A stretch of DNA of 37,482 bases from Deltaproteobacteria bacterium (GCA_002719955.1 PBFW01000050.1:1-37482), one strand, 5' to 3'. Counted from the first letter of the stretch, positions 18,610-27,404 are shown. The notes: a model not told the origin generated them from the sequence alone. Program-made: numbers and translations.

Positions 18610-19622
18610 CGCGAGACCTCTTGACGGACGGATGTCGGGGGCGTTGCCGGAGATGGGGCGGGCGATGACGGGGGCAGCATCTCGGGCCGATCCGGGCCAG
18701 CAAGATAGCGGCTGAGCGCGTCTTGCCAGGGCGGCATCACGATGCCCTTCCCCTCCGCCCAGCTGCAGTCGAGAATCGAGTAGGCGGGTCGTTTCGCGGC
18801 GGTTTCGAAACGTGAGGAGGGAACGGGGGCGATCGCAATCTCCTCGAAGCCAGCCTGGTCGAGAATTTCGCGGGCAAAGCCGAACCAGGTCGTCTCCCCC
18901 CGATTGCAGAGATGCAACAGGCCCCCTCCCCATTCCTCGCGCTCCTGGCGTGCGATCGCGAGCAGCGCGAAGGCGAGATCGTCGACGAAGGTGGGGGAGC
19001 CGTGTTGGTCATCGACCACCTCGAGTGGCCCCTCGACCTCCCCGACACGTCGCTTCACGGCTTGTTCCAGGATCGCGACGACGAAATTACGGCCGGGGCC
19101 AAAGACCCAACTCGTCCGCACGACCAGAGCGTCGGGATCGCTACCCAGGACAGCCACCTCGCCGGCGCGTTTGCTCGCGCCGTAGACCGTGCGCGGATCG
19201 GTCGGATCTCCCTCACGATAGGGACGAACACCATCTCCCGCGAAGACATAATCCGTCGACACGTGGATGAAGCGGATCTCGCGCCGGGCGAGCTGCTGCG
19301 ACCATTCGGCCGGGGCGAGCGCATTGGTCTGATAGGCAAGCGCCGGCTCGGACTCGCAGAGATCGACTTTGGTATGAGCCGCCGCATTGATGACGACTTC
19401 CGGGAGCTCCGATTCCGCTGCATCGAGCAGGGCCGCGATGTCAGCCGAGAGTGACTCGGCTCGCGAGAGATCGATCTCCTTGCGCGTGAGTGCGAAGGCC
19501 AGCGCCAGATCGGGCGCCCCCTCGATTTGCCTCACGAGGCATCGACCCAACTGCCCGCCAGCACCCAGGACACCGACTCGCCGCGGCGTCTCGAGCCTGT
19601 CCTGCCCGTTCGAATCGATCAT
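18606..19622 (-). CDS. rmlD: dTDP-4-dehydrorhamnose reductase-like protein
   Basis: An extended short-chain dehydrogenase of the RmlD family, which reduces dTDP-4-dehydro-L-rhamnose to dTDP-L-rhamnose for surface polysaccharides. The 338-residue protein has the NAD(P)-binding motif [10 protein letters not shown] (17-26), [14 protein letters not shown], the active-site segment [10 protein letters not shown] and the catalytic YGASKRAGE (Tyr-x-x-x-Lys). The substrate half includes [14 protein letters not shown]. The last 25 residues are Pro/Ser-rich and lie beyond the fold. No rmlA, B or C is beside it, so its exact sugar substrate is uncertain. It overlaps both neighbours by four bases. Confidence 0.88.
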   Translation of the reverse strand: MIDSNGQDRLETPRRVGVLGAGGQLGRCLVRQIEGAPDLALAFALTRKEIDLSRAESLSADIAALLDAAESELPEVVINAAAHTKVDLCESEPALAYQTNALAPAEWSQQLARREIRFIHVSTDYVFAGDGVRPYREGDPTDPRTVYGASKRAGEVAVLGSDPDALVVRTSWVFGPGRNFVVAILEQAVKRRVGEVEGPLEVVDDQHGSPTFVDDLAFALLAIARQEREEWGGGLLHLCNRGETTWFGFAREILDQAGFEEIAIAPVPSSRFETAAKRPAYSILDCSWAEGKGIVMPPWQDALSRYLAGPDRPEMLPPSSPAPSPATPPTSVRQEVSR

Positions 19623-20269
19623 GAGCCGGAGTGACCCTCCATTGGAGTCACCCAGGTCGGCAAACGGTCGTCTCGCTTGAGCGATTCAGCCATCTCCAGG
19701 GCCCGCGCTTCGCTCGGGACCGGCTGGATGCGCACACGCCATCGGCTGCCCTTTGTGCTCGCGGGCAGGATTTCGACGGGATACCGCTCGCGAAGCCCCT
19801 CGGCAAGACGCGTCGCGGCGGCCCGTTCCGAGAATGCCCCGACCTGGATCGACCAGCCCGGCGTGGCCCGCGCTGCGCGCCGAGCAGATTCGGGAACCCC
19901 TGTCACGCGGGCGACGGGAATATTCGTCGTGTCCACTCCGGCGGCGCGCGGGATCGAGCGCTCGAGGGTACGCGGTGCAGCGACCGGCGGAAGCGGAGCG
20001 GAGGCGATCAGCTCGGCGGTGGGAACGAGTGAACGCGACGGCGGCGCGACGGGCGCGGACATCCCATCGGATTCCAGCGAAAACTCCCCCGATTCGAGCG
20101 CAACGGACCGACTCTCGCCGCGCAGATGCCCGGCCAGAAGTTCGGGCTCCTCTGTGACGATCCCGAAGAGCAGACCGACGCCGAACCCGATCGTGACCAG
20201 GACGAGGAGCTGTCCCAATGCCCGGACGACTCCACCCGGACGCAGACCACGTCCTCGCGGCGCGGCCAT
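19619..20269 (-). CDS. SPOR-domain membrane protein
   Basis: A 216-residue protein with a basic cytoplasmic start, one transmembrane helix (about residues 18-38, LGQLLVLVTIGFGVGLLFGI), a long Pro/Ala/Ser-rich linker and a C-terminal SPOR domain from about 138 (GWSIQVGAFSERAAATRLAEGL) to 210. SPOR domains bind glycan strands stripped of stem peptides, as made at the division septum, so the protein probably localises to the septum. The gene follows argS with a one-base overlap (TAATG), an arrangement seen in other deltaproteobacterial genomes. It has no catalytic domain and no specific name. Confidence 0.87.
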   Translation of the reverse strand: MAAPRGRGLRPGGVVRALGQLLVLVTIGFGVGLLFGIVTEEPELLAGHLRGESRSVALESGEFSLESDGMSAPVAPPSRSLVPTAELIASAPLPPVAAPRTLERSIPRAAGVDTTNIPVARVTGVPESARRAARATPGWSIQVGAFSERAAATRLAEGLRERYPVEILPASTKGSRWRVRIQPVPSEARALEMAESLKRDDRLPTWVTPMEGHSGS

Positions 20270-22029
20270 TACATTCGCTCCGGTGCGCTGATCCCGAGCA
20301 GACCGAGACCACTCGCCAGCACATTGCGGATTGCCAGGGCCAGTCCGAGGCGGGCAGCGGAGAGTTCTGCGTCCTCGGAGAGCACGCGATGCCGCGACCC
20401 GTCCTGCAAGTAGGGATTCCAGAGACCCGCGACCTCGCGTAGGTAATAGGCGATATGATGGGGCTCCCGACCCTCGGCGGCCCGGATCACGACCTCGGGA
20501 AAGGTCGCCAGCTTCTTGACCAGCTCGATCTCTTCCTGCAATCCTAGACGAGAGGCATCGAAGCCATTCGCCCCGGGCATCGCGACGCCCTGTTCCGCGG
20601 CTTTCCGCTCGATCCCGTGGGTGCGCGCGTGGGCGTATTGGACGTAGTAGGCGGGGTTCTTGCGCCAGTTCTTGTCCTTCGCGAGATCGAGATCGAAATC
20701 GAGGTGACCGTCCGGCTTTCTCTCGATCATGAAGAAGCGGAAAACGTCCGGCCCGACGTCATCCACGAGTTCATCGATCGTCACGAAGGTCGCCTTGCGA
20801 GTCGATTGTTTGACCCGCTCCCCATCGCTGGTGATCGTGACGAATTGGTGCAGCACCAGCTCGACGCGATCCCCGTCGACGCCCAACACATCGGTCGCCT
20901 CGCGAACGAAGGGGAATTGTTCGATGTGATCGGCGCCCTGGACATCGATCACCCGGTCGAAGCCACGTCGGAATTTCTCCCTGTGGTAGGCGATGTCTGG
21001 AAGAAGATAGGTCGGTTCTCCACTGCTCTTGATCACGACACGGTCGCGATCGAGCCCACGTGCCGTCGCCTTGAACCACACGGCCCCTTCGGCGTCGTAG
21101 ACCAGACCCGCTTCGCGGAGATCGCGGATCGTCTCATCGAGCTTGCCCTCGTCGTAGAGACTTCTCTCGTTGTAATAGACGTCGAAAACGATTCCGATTC
21201 GGGTGAGGGTGCGCTCGATCTCCTCGAAGATCACCCGCTGGGCCTCGTCACGGAATCGCCCATCCCCGGGCTCGTCGACGAGGGAATCGCCCTCCTGCTC
21301 GCTCAAGGCAGCGGCGATATCGGAGATATATTCGCCCTGATAGCCATCGGCCGGGAACGCGACGGGCAGGCCGTCGACCTCTTCGACCCAGGCCTTCTCG
21401 GGGTCGGCCAGAGCCGCCGGCGGCGGCTTGGCAGCGAGGCCGAGGCTTTCGAGGTAGCGGGCCTTGACCGAATCTCCGAGGACACGCATCTGGCGCCCGC
21501 CATCGTTGAAATAGTACTCGCGAGTGACATTCCAGCCCGTAGCCTCGAGCAGACGCGCGATGCAATCGCCCAGGATTCCTTGGCGACCATGGCCCGTCGA
21601 GAGCGGGCCCGTCGGATTCGCGGAGACGAATTCGACCTGGACCTTCGGCCGCGCATCCCCCCGCCCGGCGGCAGCGGCCTCCGCGGACCTGGATTGCCCA
21701 TATCCGGTGCCCGCCGAGATGATCTCGTGCAGCAGACCCTGCCAGCCGGACTCAGCGAGTGTGATATTCAGGAAACCCGGTCCGGCGACATCGAGCGAAG
21801 CGACCAAACCGTCCGCGGCACCGATCCTCGCCTTGAGATTCTCTGCGATGTCGCGCGGCTTCCGACGCAGTCGCTTCGCGAGCATCATGGCGGCGTTGCA
21901 AGAATAGTCGCCATGGTCCTTCTGGCGCGGCACCTCGAGGGCGAAATCGGGCAGCTCTCCCTCATCGCCCGCTTCGTCGAGCAAGCCGCGCAACGCGCCC
22001 TCGACCTTTTCCCGCAGCGCTTCCTTCAC
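20269..22029 (-). CDS. argS: Arginyl-tRNA synthetase
   Basis: Charges tRNA-Arg with arginine. With the GTG start at 22029 (GGGAG five bases before it; MKEALREKVEGAL follows) it has 586 residues; ATG at 22071 would add 14 residues but has no binding site. The N-terminal Add-1 domain is followed by the class I core EFVSANPTGPL and a HIGH box written STGH (residues 144-147), so the first histidine is serine. The second core motif reads KQSTRKATFVT in place of KMSKS. The C-terminal helical anticodon domain includes AYYVQYAHARTHGI and ends SAPERM. Substitutions of this kind occur in some ArgRS lineages to my recollection; the rest looks intact and this is probably the working enzyme. Confidence 0.94.
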   Translation of the reverse strand: MKEALREKVEGALRGLLDEAGDEGELPDFALEVPRQKDHGDYSCNAAMMLAKRLRRKPRDIAENLKARIGAADGLVASLDVAGPGFLNITLAESGWQGLLHEIISAGTGYGQSRSAEAAAAGRGDARPKVQVEFVSANPTGPLSTGHGRQGILGDCIARLLEATGWNVTREYYFNDGGRQMRVLGDSVKARYLESLGLAAKPPPAALADPEKAWVEEVDGLPVAFPADGYQGEYISDIAAALSEQEGDSLVDEPGDGRFRDEAQRVIFEEIERTLTRIGIVFDVYYNERSLYDEGKLDETIRDLREAGLVYDAEGAVWFKATARGLDRDRVVIKSSGEPTYLLPDIAYHREKFRRGFDRVIDVQGADHIEQFPFVREATDVLGVDGDRVELVLHQFVTITSDGERVKQSTRKATFVTIDELVDDVGPDVFRFFMIERKPDGHLDFDLDLAKDKNWRKNPAYYVQYAHARTHGIERKAAEQGVAMPGANGFDASRLGLQEEIELVKKLATFPEVVIRAAEGREPHHIAYYLREVAGLWNPYLQDGSRHRVLSEDAELSAARLGLALAIRNVLASGLGLLGISAPERM

Positions 22030-22140
22030 GTCCACTCCCGATCCATCCGCCGTGCCCCACACGGCCCTCATTCATATTCGGCGGCGCGCCCTCCGAGTGG
22101 GCGCCTGACGACAGATTTCCGCGACGGCGCGAGAGCCGCC

Positions 22141-22419
22141 CTACTCGACCGCGACGAAATGCACCACGACCTCGCCCGGCAATGCCAGGTCGAGTTCCTC
22201 CCGAATCACGCGATCCATGGCCGACGGATCCGCCTCGAGCAGCTCGATCTCCCGTCGCAGGAAATCATTCTGACGGACGAGTTCGTCCACGCGCGTCTTC
22301 GAGCGCACGAGATCCTCTCGCAGCTCGAGCCAGATCTCCATGCCGCTGTCCTGATCGAGCAGCGCCGAAATCGCAAGCAGCGCGATCACGAGCGTACCCA
22401 GGCCAAACGCCCTCACCAC
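22141..22419 (-). CDS. FtsB/DivIC-like septum formation initiator protein
   Basis: A 92-residue bitopic protein: a short start, one transmembrane helix (residues 3-21, RAFGLGTLVIALLAISALL), then a predicted coiled coil of about 50 residues (LRREIELLEADPSAMDRVI) and a small end domain, LPGEVVVHFVAVE. This layout, with the REELDLALPGE segment after the coiled coil, is that of the FtsB/DivIC family, which joins FtsL and FtsQ in the divisome. Two adjacent GTG codons (22419 and 22416) are possible starts after a G-rich binding site. It precedes argS and the SPOR gene, so division and translation genes are grouped. Confidence 0.78.
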   Translation of the reverse strand: MVRAFGLGTLVIALLAISALLDQDSGMEIWLELREDLVRSKTRVDELVRQNDFLRREIELLEADPSAMDRVIREELDLALPGEVVVHFVAVE

Positions 22420-22523
22420 TTCCCCCCTGCGCCGCTCTCGATGGGTCCGATGCTGTGACCTGCCCCCACCCGAATAGCTCGTGATCCTCCGATCAACTCG
22501 CGCAGAATACCGAATTCAGTCCC

Positions 22524-22556
22524 TTGGGGCCCGTCAGCTGAGCTCCAGGGGCCCCT
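22524..22556 (-). terminator. Possible terminator between the thioredoxin and ftsB-like genes
   Basis: In the 169-base spacer the transcript contains GGGGCCC and GGGCCCC arms about 16 bases apart, with nested GAGCTC and CAGCTG palindromes between them. This gives a strong GC hairpin after the thioredoxin gene, but no U-run follows. The downstream half (22440-22520) is less GC-rich and could hold the promoter for the ftsB-like to lepB group, though no convincing pair of boxes was found. Confidence 0.33.
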
Positions 22557-22588
22557 CGACCGCACGGCCCCCTCCCCGCGCCCCGGCT

Positions 22589-23134
22589 TCAGCGGTTTTC
22601 GCGAGGCGGCCGCTGGGGATCTTCCGCGATCAGGGATCGGATCCGCTTGACGTGCTCCGGAGCATCCCACTCGCGGGGGCCGACGTAACGCTCGATGATC
22701 CGTCCGTCCCGATCCAGAAGCAGCGATTCCGGTACCCCCATGGTCTGGTAGGACTGGTAGACGCTCTGATCCAGATCCAACACGATCGGAAACGAGAGCC
22801 CGTAGTCGCTCTGGAACGACTCGACGTCGCCCTCCACCTCGTCGATCGCAACGGCGATCAAAGCGAACTCCTCGTCACGAAGATCGAGGTAGAGACGCTC
22901 CATCGCAGGCATCTCCCGCTCGCAAGGCTCGCACCAGGTCGCCCAGAAATTGACGAGCACGACCTTGCCGGAGAACGAGGCGAGGTCGAGGCGTTCAGCG
23001 GACGCGCCCGGTGGGGTGCCCAGCATCCGAAGATCGAAACGGGGGGCGAGGGTCCCACGAACGACGGGCGGAGCCCCCGGATCGCTCCACAGGATCGCAA
23101 CGATGGCCATGACGACGACCGCCGCGCCCAGCAC
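22589..23134 (-). CDS. Membrane-anchored thioredoxin-like protein (TlpA/ResA type)
   Basis: A periplasmic thiol-disulfide protein held by one N-terminal helix (residues 1-16, MLGAAVVVMAIVAILW). The thioredoxin fold carries the active site WCEPC (Cys68, Cys71) after VVLVNFWAT, and the cis-proline region MGVPESLLLDRDG. TlpA/ResA proteins reduce cysteines of apocytochrome c or metal-centre assembly factors. The frame is open upstream to the end of rplQ with no ATG, GTG or TTG before GTG 23134; that start has a poor binding site, so an unusual upstream start is possible. It follows rplQ after about 80 bases. The partner cannot be named because no ccm or cytochrome genes are in view. Confidence 0.87.
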   Translation of the reverse strand: MLGAAVVVMAIVAILWSDPGAPPVVRGTLAPRFDLRMLGTPPGASAERLDLASFSGKVVLVNFWATWCEPCEREMPAMERLYLDLRDEEFALIAVAIDEVEGDVESFQSDYGLSFPIVLDLDQSVYQSYQTMGVPESLLLDRDGRIIERYVGPREWDAPEHVKRIRSLIAEDPQRPPRENR

Positions 23135-23214
23135 CAGGCTGGGAACGGCGGATCGAGCTCGACCCTGGCCCTCATCGGATGTGGGATCGAGATCTTGAAC
23201 GGAATCGTCGCCGC

Positions 23215-23598
23215 TCAGGCGCTCTCCTCCGGGCTGCTCTCCCCGCGATCCACGAGTTCGATGATCGACATCGGTGCCGCATCGCCGGCTCGCTGTCCGA
23301 TCTTGATCACGCGGGTATAACCGCCGGAACGTTCGCGAAAGCGATCCGCCAACTCGTCGAACAACTTCGAGGTCACTTCCTTGCTGCGAATCGTCTGCAG
23401 CGCCTGACGACGAGCATGAAGCGTGCCGCGCTTACCTAGCGTGATCATTCTGTCGGCAACGCCACGCAACTCCTTCGCCTTCGCGTCGGTCGTGCGGATC
23501 TGTTCGTGCTCAAGCAGCGACGTTACCATATTGCGCAGGAGCGCCTTGCGATGTGCGCCCGTGCGCGAGAGTTTCCGACCGGTCTTTCGGTGATTCAT
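23215..23598 (-). CDS. rplQ: Ribosomal protein L17
   Basis: Component of the large subunit near the peptide tunnel exit. The 127-residue protein begins [20 protein letters not shown] and has ATTSLLEHE-like [22 protein letters not shown], the family core. A short acidic tail, [11 protein letters not shown], follows the core. It starts one base after the rpoA stop and closes the alpha operon segment, as in most bacteria. Confidence 0.97.
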   Translation of the reverse strand: MNHRKTGRKLSRTGAHRKALLRNMVTSLLEHEQIRTTDAKAKELRGVADRMITLGKRGTLHARRQALQTIRSKEVTSKLFDELADRFRERSGGYTRVIKIGQRAGDAAPMSIIELVDRGESSPEESA

Positions 23599-23599
23599 A

Positions 23600-24628
23600 T
23601 CAGGCCTCGCGCTGCTCCCGCATCCGCTCGAGATCCTTTCGCGGAGGCAGGTTATCGATCGTCATTCCCAGGCTGAGACCGAGCGCGCCCAGCGTCTCCT
23701 TGATCTCGTTGAGGGATTTCCGACCGAAATTCTTGGTCTTGAGCATCTCAGCTTCGGTCTTCTGGACCAACTCGCCGATGAAGCGGATATTCGCGTTCTG
23801 AAGACAATTTGCAGACCGGACAGAGAGTTCGAGTTCGTCCACCGACTTGAAGAGATTCGGGTTGAGCGGCTCCGGCTCATCCACGAGCACCGTCGGCGCT
23901 TCCAGCTGCTCTTCGAAGTTGATGAAGATCGAGAGCTGCTCTTTCAGGATCTTTGCCGCGAATGCTACGGAATCCGCCGGATCGATCGCGCCATCGGTCC
24001 AGAGTTCGAGATTCAACCGATCGAAATCGGTCTCGCGACCGACGCGAGCGGGCGTCACCGTATAGTTCACTCGGCGAATCGGAGAGAACACGGAGTCGAT
24101 CGGAATCGTCCCGATCGGCAATTCCTCAGTCTTGTTCTTGTCCGCGAGGACATAACCCTTACCGAGATTGACCGTCGCTTCCATCTCGAAATCGGAATCG
24201 GGTCCCAGGGTGCAGATCTTGTGATTTGGGTTCATCACCTCGACGGTCTGATCGTCGGAAACGAGATCCCCCGCGATCACCGGGCCCTCACCCGATTTGC
24301 GCAAGCGAATCGTTTTGGGCCCCTCGGAATTCATTCGAACCCGAACGTCCTTCAGATTCAACACGACGGACGCAACGTCTTCCATCACGCCCGGAATCGT
24401 CGAGAACTCGTGGAGCACGCCGTCGATCCGAATATTCGTGATTGCAGCCCCCTGGAGTGACGAAAGAAGAACACGCCGCAGCGCGTTCCCGAGTGTCGTT
24501 CCAAAGCCCCGCTCGAGAGGTTCGCAGTAGAATCGACCGTAGGTCGAGGTCAGCGAATCTTCTTCGACCTCGAGGCGACGCGGTCGGATCAGTTCTCGCC
24601 AATTTCGTGCGATGACATCATCTTGCAT
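23600..24628 (-). CDS. rpoA: RNA polymerase alpha subunit
   Basis: Scaffolds RNA polymerase assembly through its N-terminal domain and contacts UP elements and activators through its C-terminal domain. The 342-residue protein has the NTD motif [20 protein letters not shown] near residues 36-55, the dimer and beta-contact segments, an acidic linker (about 235-260), and the CTD with [16 protein letters not shown] and [13 protein letters not shown], which carries the DNA-binding helix-hairpin-helix. AGGGAG lies upstream of the ATG. A 163-base spacer separates it from rpsD, longer than other gaps in the cluster, and contains a possible stem-loop. Confidence 0.98.
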   Translation of the reverse strand: MQDDVIARNWRELIRPRRLEVEEDSLTSTYGRFYCEPLERGFGTTLGNALRRVLLSSLQGAAITNIRIDGVLHEFSTIPGVMEDVASVVLNLKDVRVRMNSEGPKTIRLRKSGEGPVIAGDLVSDDQTVEVMNPNHKICTLGPDSDFEMEATVNLGKGYVLADKNKTEELPIGTIPIDSVFSPIRRVNYTVTPARVGRETDFDRLNLELWTDGAIDPADSVAFAAKILKEQLSIFINFEEQLEAPTVLVDEPEPLNPNLFKSVDELELSVRSANCLQNANIRFIGELVQKTEAEMLKTKNFGRKSLNEIKETLGALGLSLGMTIDNLPPRKDLERMREQREA

Positions 24629-24684
24629 CGGAACTCCCTTTTGCCCTCGTTACGGGGAGAGCATCATTCCGTTGTTTCAAACTG

Positions 24685-24708
24685 GGTCAGCCTTTCCAGA
24701 CCGACCCT
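24685..24708 (-). promoter_or_regulatory. Stem-loop in the rpsD-rpoA spacer
   Basis: The transcript segment GGGUCGGUC-UGGAAA-GGCUGACCC can form a nine-pair stem with two G-U pairs and a six-base loop, about 57 bases before the rpoA start. The 163-base spacer that contains it holds no gene. It might be a processing site, a partial terminator that sets rpoA levels, or a protein-binding site; no promoter was recognised with confidence. Confidence 0.35.
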
Positions 24709-24791
24709 CAAATCAATGGCTCCGGATCCATGATCGCCTCGCGTCACCGCGGGCAAAGACAGCCCTGAGCCCAACGCTCGTGCCAGTGGCG

Positions 24792-25418
24792 CTACCGCGA
24801 ATAAAGCTCGACGATGAGCTGTTCATCGATGGGCAGCGTGATGTCCTCGCGCTGCGGCATCGCCTTGACCGTGCCCCTCATCTCGTCTTTTTCGATCTCG
24901 AGCCACTGCGGAACCGCTCGGCCTTCCATCGTTTCGAGGGCTCCGCTGATCCGCTCGACCTTCTTCGATCGCCCGCGCACGCTGATCGTATTGCCGGGGC
25001 GCACCAGGATGCTCGGTGTATGGGCCTTCTTGCCGTTCAGCGTGAAATGCCCGTGCTTGACCAGTTGGCGCGCCTCGGCGCGCGACGTGGTGTAGCCCAG
25101 GCGATAGATCACGTTGTCCAGCCGCCGTTCGAGCAGCATCAACAGGTTCTGACCCGCCACCCCACGCATGCGGGATGCCTGATCGAAAGTGGAGCGGAAC
25201 TGCTTTTCGAGCAGCCCGTACATGCGTTTCACTTTCTGCTTCTCGCGCAGCTGAACACCGTAGTCCGAAAAGCGGACTCGGCCCTGACCGTGCTGACCAG
25301 GCGGATAGGCGCGACGCTCGATGGCGCACTTCTCAGTAAAGCATCGGTCGCCCTTGAGGAAGAGCTTCGTGCCCTCCCGGCGACAGAGTCGACAAACGGA
25401 TCCCGTATAACGTGCCAT
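24792..25418 (-). CDS. rpsD: Ribosomal protein S4
   Basis: Primary 16S rRNA binder that nucleates the small subunit body. The 208-residue protein begins [20 protein letters not shown]. Four cysteines (Cys9, Cys12, Cys26 and Cys31, in CRLC and CFTEKC) make it the zinc-binding form. The S4 RNA-binding domain is at about 98-160 ([20 protein letters not shown]). In E. coli S4 also represses the alpha operon by binding the rpsM leader; a candidate leader hairpin is seen upstream of rpsM here. It starts 21 bases after the rpsK stop. Confidence 0.98.
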   Translation of the reverse strand: MARYTGSVCRLCRREGTKLFLKGDRCFTEKCAIERRAYPPGQHGQGRVRFSDYGVQLREKQKVKRMYGLLEKQFRSTFDQASRMRGVAGQNLLMLLERRLDNVIYRLGYTTSRAEARQLVKHGHFTLNGKKAHTPSILVRPGNTISVRGRSKKVERISGALETMEGRAVPQWLEIEKDEMRGTVKAMPQREDITLPIDEQLIVELYSR

Positions 25419-25439
25419 GGGTGGTCTTTCGTCTCGGAT

Positions 25440-25823
25440 CTAAACGCGACGCCGCTTCGGAGGGCGGCAACCGTTGTGGGGAATGGGAGTGACGTCTCGG
25501 ATCATCGTGATCTTCATGCCTGCGGCCTGAAGCGCACGAAGCGCGGACTCACGTCCGCCGCCCGGGCCCTTCACATAGACGCCCAGCGATCGAACACCGT
25601 GTTCCTGCGCCTTCTTAGCGCATTCTTCCGCGGCGATCTGTGCGGCGAAGGGCGTAGACTTCTTCGAGCCCTTGAAACCCTGCTGCCCGCAGCTCGACCA
25701 CGCCACTGCGTTTCCGCCGACGTCCGTGATTGTGATGACCGTGTTGTTGAAGGTCGATTGGATATGAGCAATACCCGACTGGATATTCTTCTTGACCTTC
25801 TTTTTCGTCTTCTTGGCAACCAT
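25440..25823 (-). CDS. rpsK: Ribosomal protein S11
   Basis: Small-subunit platform protein next to the mRNA exit region. The 127-residue sequence has a lysine-rich start ([13 protein letters not shown]), the core [15 protein letters not shown], and the conserved end [16 protein letters not shown]. It sits between rpsM and rpsD as in the usual alpha operon and has normal length. Confidence 0.98.
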   Translation of the reverse strand: MVAKKTKKKVKKNIQSGIAHIQSTFNNTVITITDVGGNAVAWSSCGQQGFKGSKKSTPFAAQIAAEECAKKAQEHGVRSLGVYVKGPGGGRESALRALQAAGMKITMIRDVTPIPHNGCRPPKRRRV

Positions 25824-25863
25824 ATTTCTCTATCCGCCCGCTGAGGGCTTTTCTCTCGGCCGA

Positions 25864-26241
25864 CTACTTCTTTGCGATCTTCTTGCCCGCGATCGTCTTG
25901 GCCGGGCCCTTGCGCGTTCGCGCATTCGTATGGGTCCGCTGACCGCGAACGGGCAGCCCACGTCGGTGGCGAAGCCCCCGGTAACAGCCGATATCCATCA
26001 ACATCTTGATATTCTGGTTCACTTCGCGGCGCAGGTCGCCCTCGACCTTGTAGTCGCGCTCGATAACCTCGCGCAGCTTGATCACCTCGCTCTCGGAGAG
26101 GTGCTCGGTCCTGGAACCCGGATCAACCGCGGACTTCTCGCAGATTTCGAGCGCCTTCACCCTTCCGACGCCATAGATATACGTCAGCGAAATCTCGATC
26201 CGTTTATTCCGCGGCAAATCGACGCCTGCGATTCGCGCCAT
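25864..26241 (-). CDS. rpsM: Ribosomal protein S13
   Basis: Small-subunit head protein that contacts the P-site tRNA and L5 across the intersubunit bridge. The 125-residue protein starts [21 protein letters not shown] and ends with the basic tail [17 protein letters not shown], with the RNA-binding [15 protein letters not shown] motif before it. ATG 26241 is chosen over the upstream frame opening at 26310 by family length and a GGAGG site nine bases away. Its 93-base upstream spacer contains a strong hairpin. Confidence 0.97.
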   Translation of the reverse strand: MARIAGVDLPRNKRIEISLTYIYGVGRVKALEICEKSAVDPGSRTEHLSESEVIKLREVIERDYKVEGDLRREVNQNIKMLMDIGCYRGLRHRRGLPVRGQRTHTNARTRKGPAKTIAGKKIAKK

Positions 26242-26290
26242 AGATGTCATCCTCCATCGGGAGCGACCGGTCCACCCAGACCGCCCCGAA

Positions 26291-26326
26291 ATTTCCTCGC
26301 GGATCAGCACTGCTGCTCCGCGAAAT
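26291..26326 (-). promoter_or_regulatory. Candidate alpha-operon leader hairpin before rpsM
   Basis: In the rpmJ-rpsM spacer the transcript can fold TCGCGGA (26323-26317) with TCCGCGA (26303-26297), with a nested CAGCA-G-TGCTG stem inside and an A/U-rich extension outside (ATTT/AAAT). It ends about 55 bases before the rpsM start. In E. coli S4 binds a pseudoknot in this mRNA leader to repress the operon; similar position makes this a candidate, but no pseudoknot was worked out. Confidence 0.4.
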
Positions 26327-26334
26327 ATTGAATC

Positions 26335-26448
26335 TCAGCCCTGCCGCTGCTTGTGCTTGGGGTTCTCACAGATGATGCGAACGACTCCGCGGCGACGAAT
26401 CACGCGGCACTTGTCACACATCTTCCGAACCGATGCTCGAACCTTCAT
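26335..26448 (-). CDS. rpmJ: Ribosomal protein L36
   Basis: The smallest large-subunit protein, 37 residues: [20 protein letters not shown] onward, ending [10 protein letters not shown]. It has the zinc ribbon ligands Cys11, Cys14, Cys27 and the final histidine in NPKH, i.e. the zinc-binding form. The start at 26448 follows AGGACAAG; the longer open frame upstream is not family-like. It lies between map and rpsM with infA absent from the interval. Confidence 0.95.
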   Translation of the reverse strand: MKVRASVRKMCDKCRVIRRRGVVRIICENPKHKQRQG

Positions 26449-26520
26449 CTCTTGTCCTTCGTTCCTTCGTGCGTTTTCTCTCAGCTCGTCGCCATGTTCG
26501 AGAAAGCGCCCACGGCTTCC

Positions 26521-26544
26521 GAGACAGCGCAAACACTCTGTCTC
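26521..26544 (-). repeat. Hairpin between map and rpmJ
   Basis: GAGACAG and CTGTCTC form a perfect seven-base-pair stem around a ten-base loop, starting four bases after the map stop. The 99-base spacer holds no gene. It may be a processing or partial termination site; there is no following U-run. Confidence 0.4.
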
Positions 26545-26547
26545 TCA

Positions 26548-27342
26548 CTAATGAGAACCGGCGATCCTCGTCAGGACCTCCGGACCGTTATCTGTAATGA
26601 GCACAGTGTGCTCGAAATGCGCGGAGAGCGAACCGTCCGCGGTCACTGCCGTCCACTCGTCTTTCAGAACCTTCGCCTTCTCGCTTCCGACATTCACCAT
26701 CGGCTCAATCGCAAATACCATCCCCGATCGCAGTCTCGGCCCACGTCCCGGACGCCCGTAGTTGGGAATCTGTGGCGGCTCGTGCATCTCTCTGCCGATA
26801 CCATGGCCTACGAACTGACGAACGACTCCGTATCCTTCTTTCTTCGCCCGACTCTCGACAGCGTGTCCGATATCCGAAAGCCGATTGCCCGGAACCATCT
26901 CCTCGATCCCCTTGTTCAAGGCATCGTGCGTAACCGTCATCAGCTTTTCGGCATCGGACTCGGGGGCGATCTTTCCCACCGCGATCGTCACGGCACTGTC
27001 GCCATGCCACCCGCGATGCTCGACCCCGAAGTCGAGGCTGATGATGTCGCCTTTTTGGAGTTCGCGTGATCCGGGAATTCCATGCACGATCTCTTCGTTG
27101 ATCGAGGCACAAAGGACCGCTGGGTAGGGCGCTACCCCCCCGGGAGCATAGCCTAAAAACGGGGACTTCAAGCCCCTCTTTTCCAGGGCTCTTGCCGCAA
27201 TTTCATCCAGCTGCCCGGTCGTCACGCCCGGTTGGACACGCTCCCGGAGCTCGAGCAGGATTTCGGCGGTCAGATGACCAATTTCCCGCATCCGATCGAT
27301 CTCGCGACGGCTCTTGATTGCGATCCGTTCGCCGAAGCTCAC
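26548..27342 (-). CDS. map: Methionine aminopeptidase, type I
   Basis: Removes the initiator methionine from new proteins. The fold carries the metal ligands of the family: Asp in SLDFG and HGDSA, His in GHGIG, Glu in AIEPMVN and FEHT, plus the substrate histidine in VHGIP (residues 106, 117, 182, 215, 246 and 89 counted from the ATG at 27348). That ATG is only one base after AGGAG, while GTG 27342, two codons on, is seven bases after it, so GTG is preferred; the difference is two residues. About 265 residues, normal for the family. It follows adk as in many spc operons. Confidence 0.97.
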   Translation of the reverse strand: MSFGERIAIKSRREIDRMREIGHLTAEILLELRERVQPGVTTGQLDEIAARALEKRGLKSPFLGYAPGGVAPYPAVLCASINEEIVHGIPGSRELQKGDIISLDFGVEHRGWHGDSAVTIAVGKIAPESDAEKLMTVTHDALNKGIEEMVPGNRLSDIGHAVESRAKKEGYGVVRQFVGHGIGREMHEPPQIPNYGRPGRGPRLRSGMVFAIEPMVNVGSEKAKVLKDEWTAVTADGSLSAHFEHTVLITDNGPEVLTRIAGSH

Positions 27343-27404
27343 GTTCATTCTCCTGCAAGACCTCCCGAGACAACGAGTCTCGAAGGGCCTCGACGCTCAT
27401 CTTC

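Noticed and set aside
18610..18933. N-terminal extension of LepA to 18933
   Set aside because: It lies inside rmlD in another frame; the ATGA overlap at 18606-18609 and the family start [11 protein letters not shown] decide the start.
22413..22670. 85-codon minus-strand frame in the thioredoxin to ftsB spacer
   Set aside because: It overlaps the end of the thioredoxin gene, is Gly/Arg-rich without hydrophobic or domain features, and crosses the GC hairpins.
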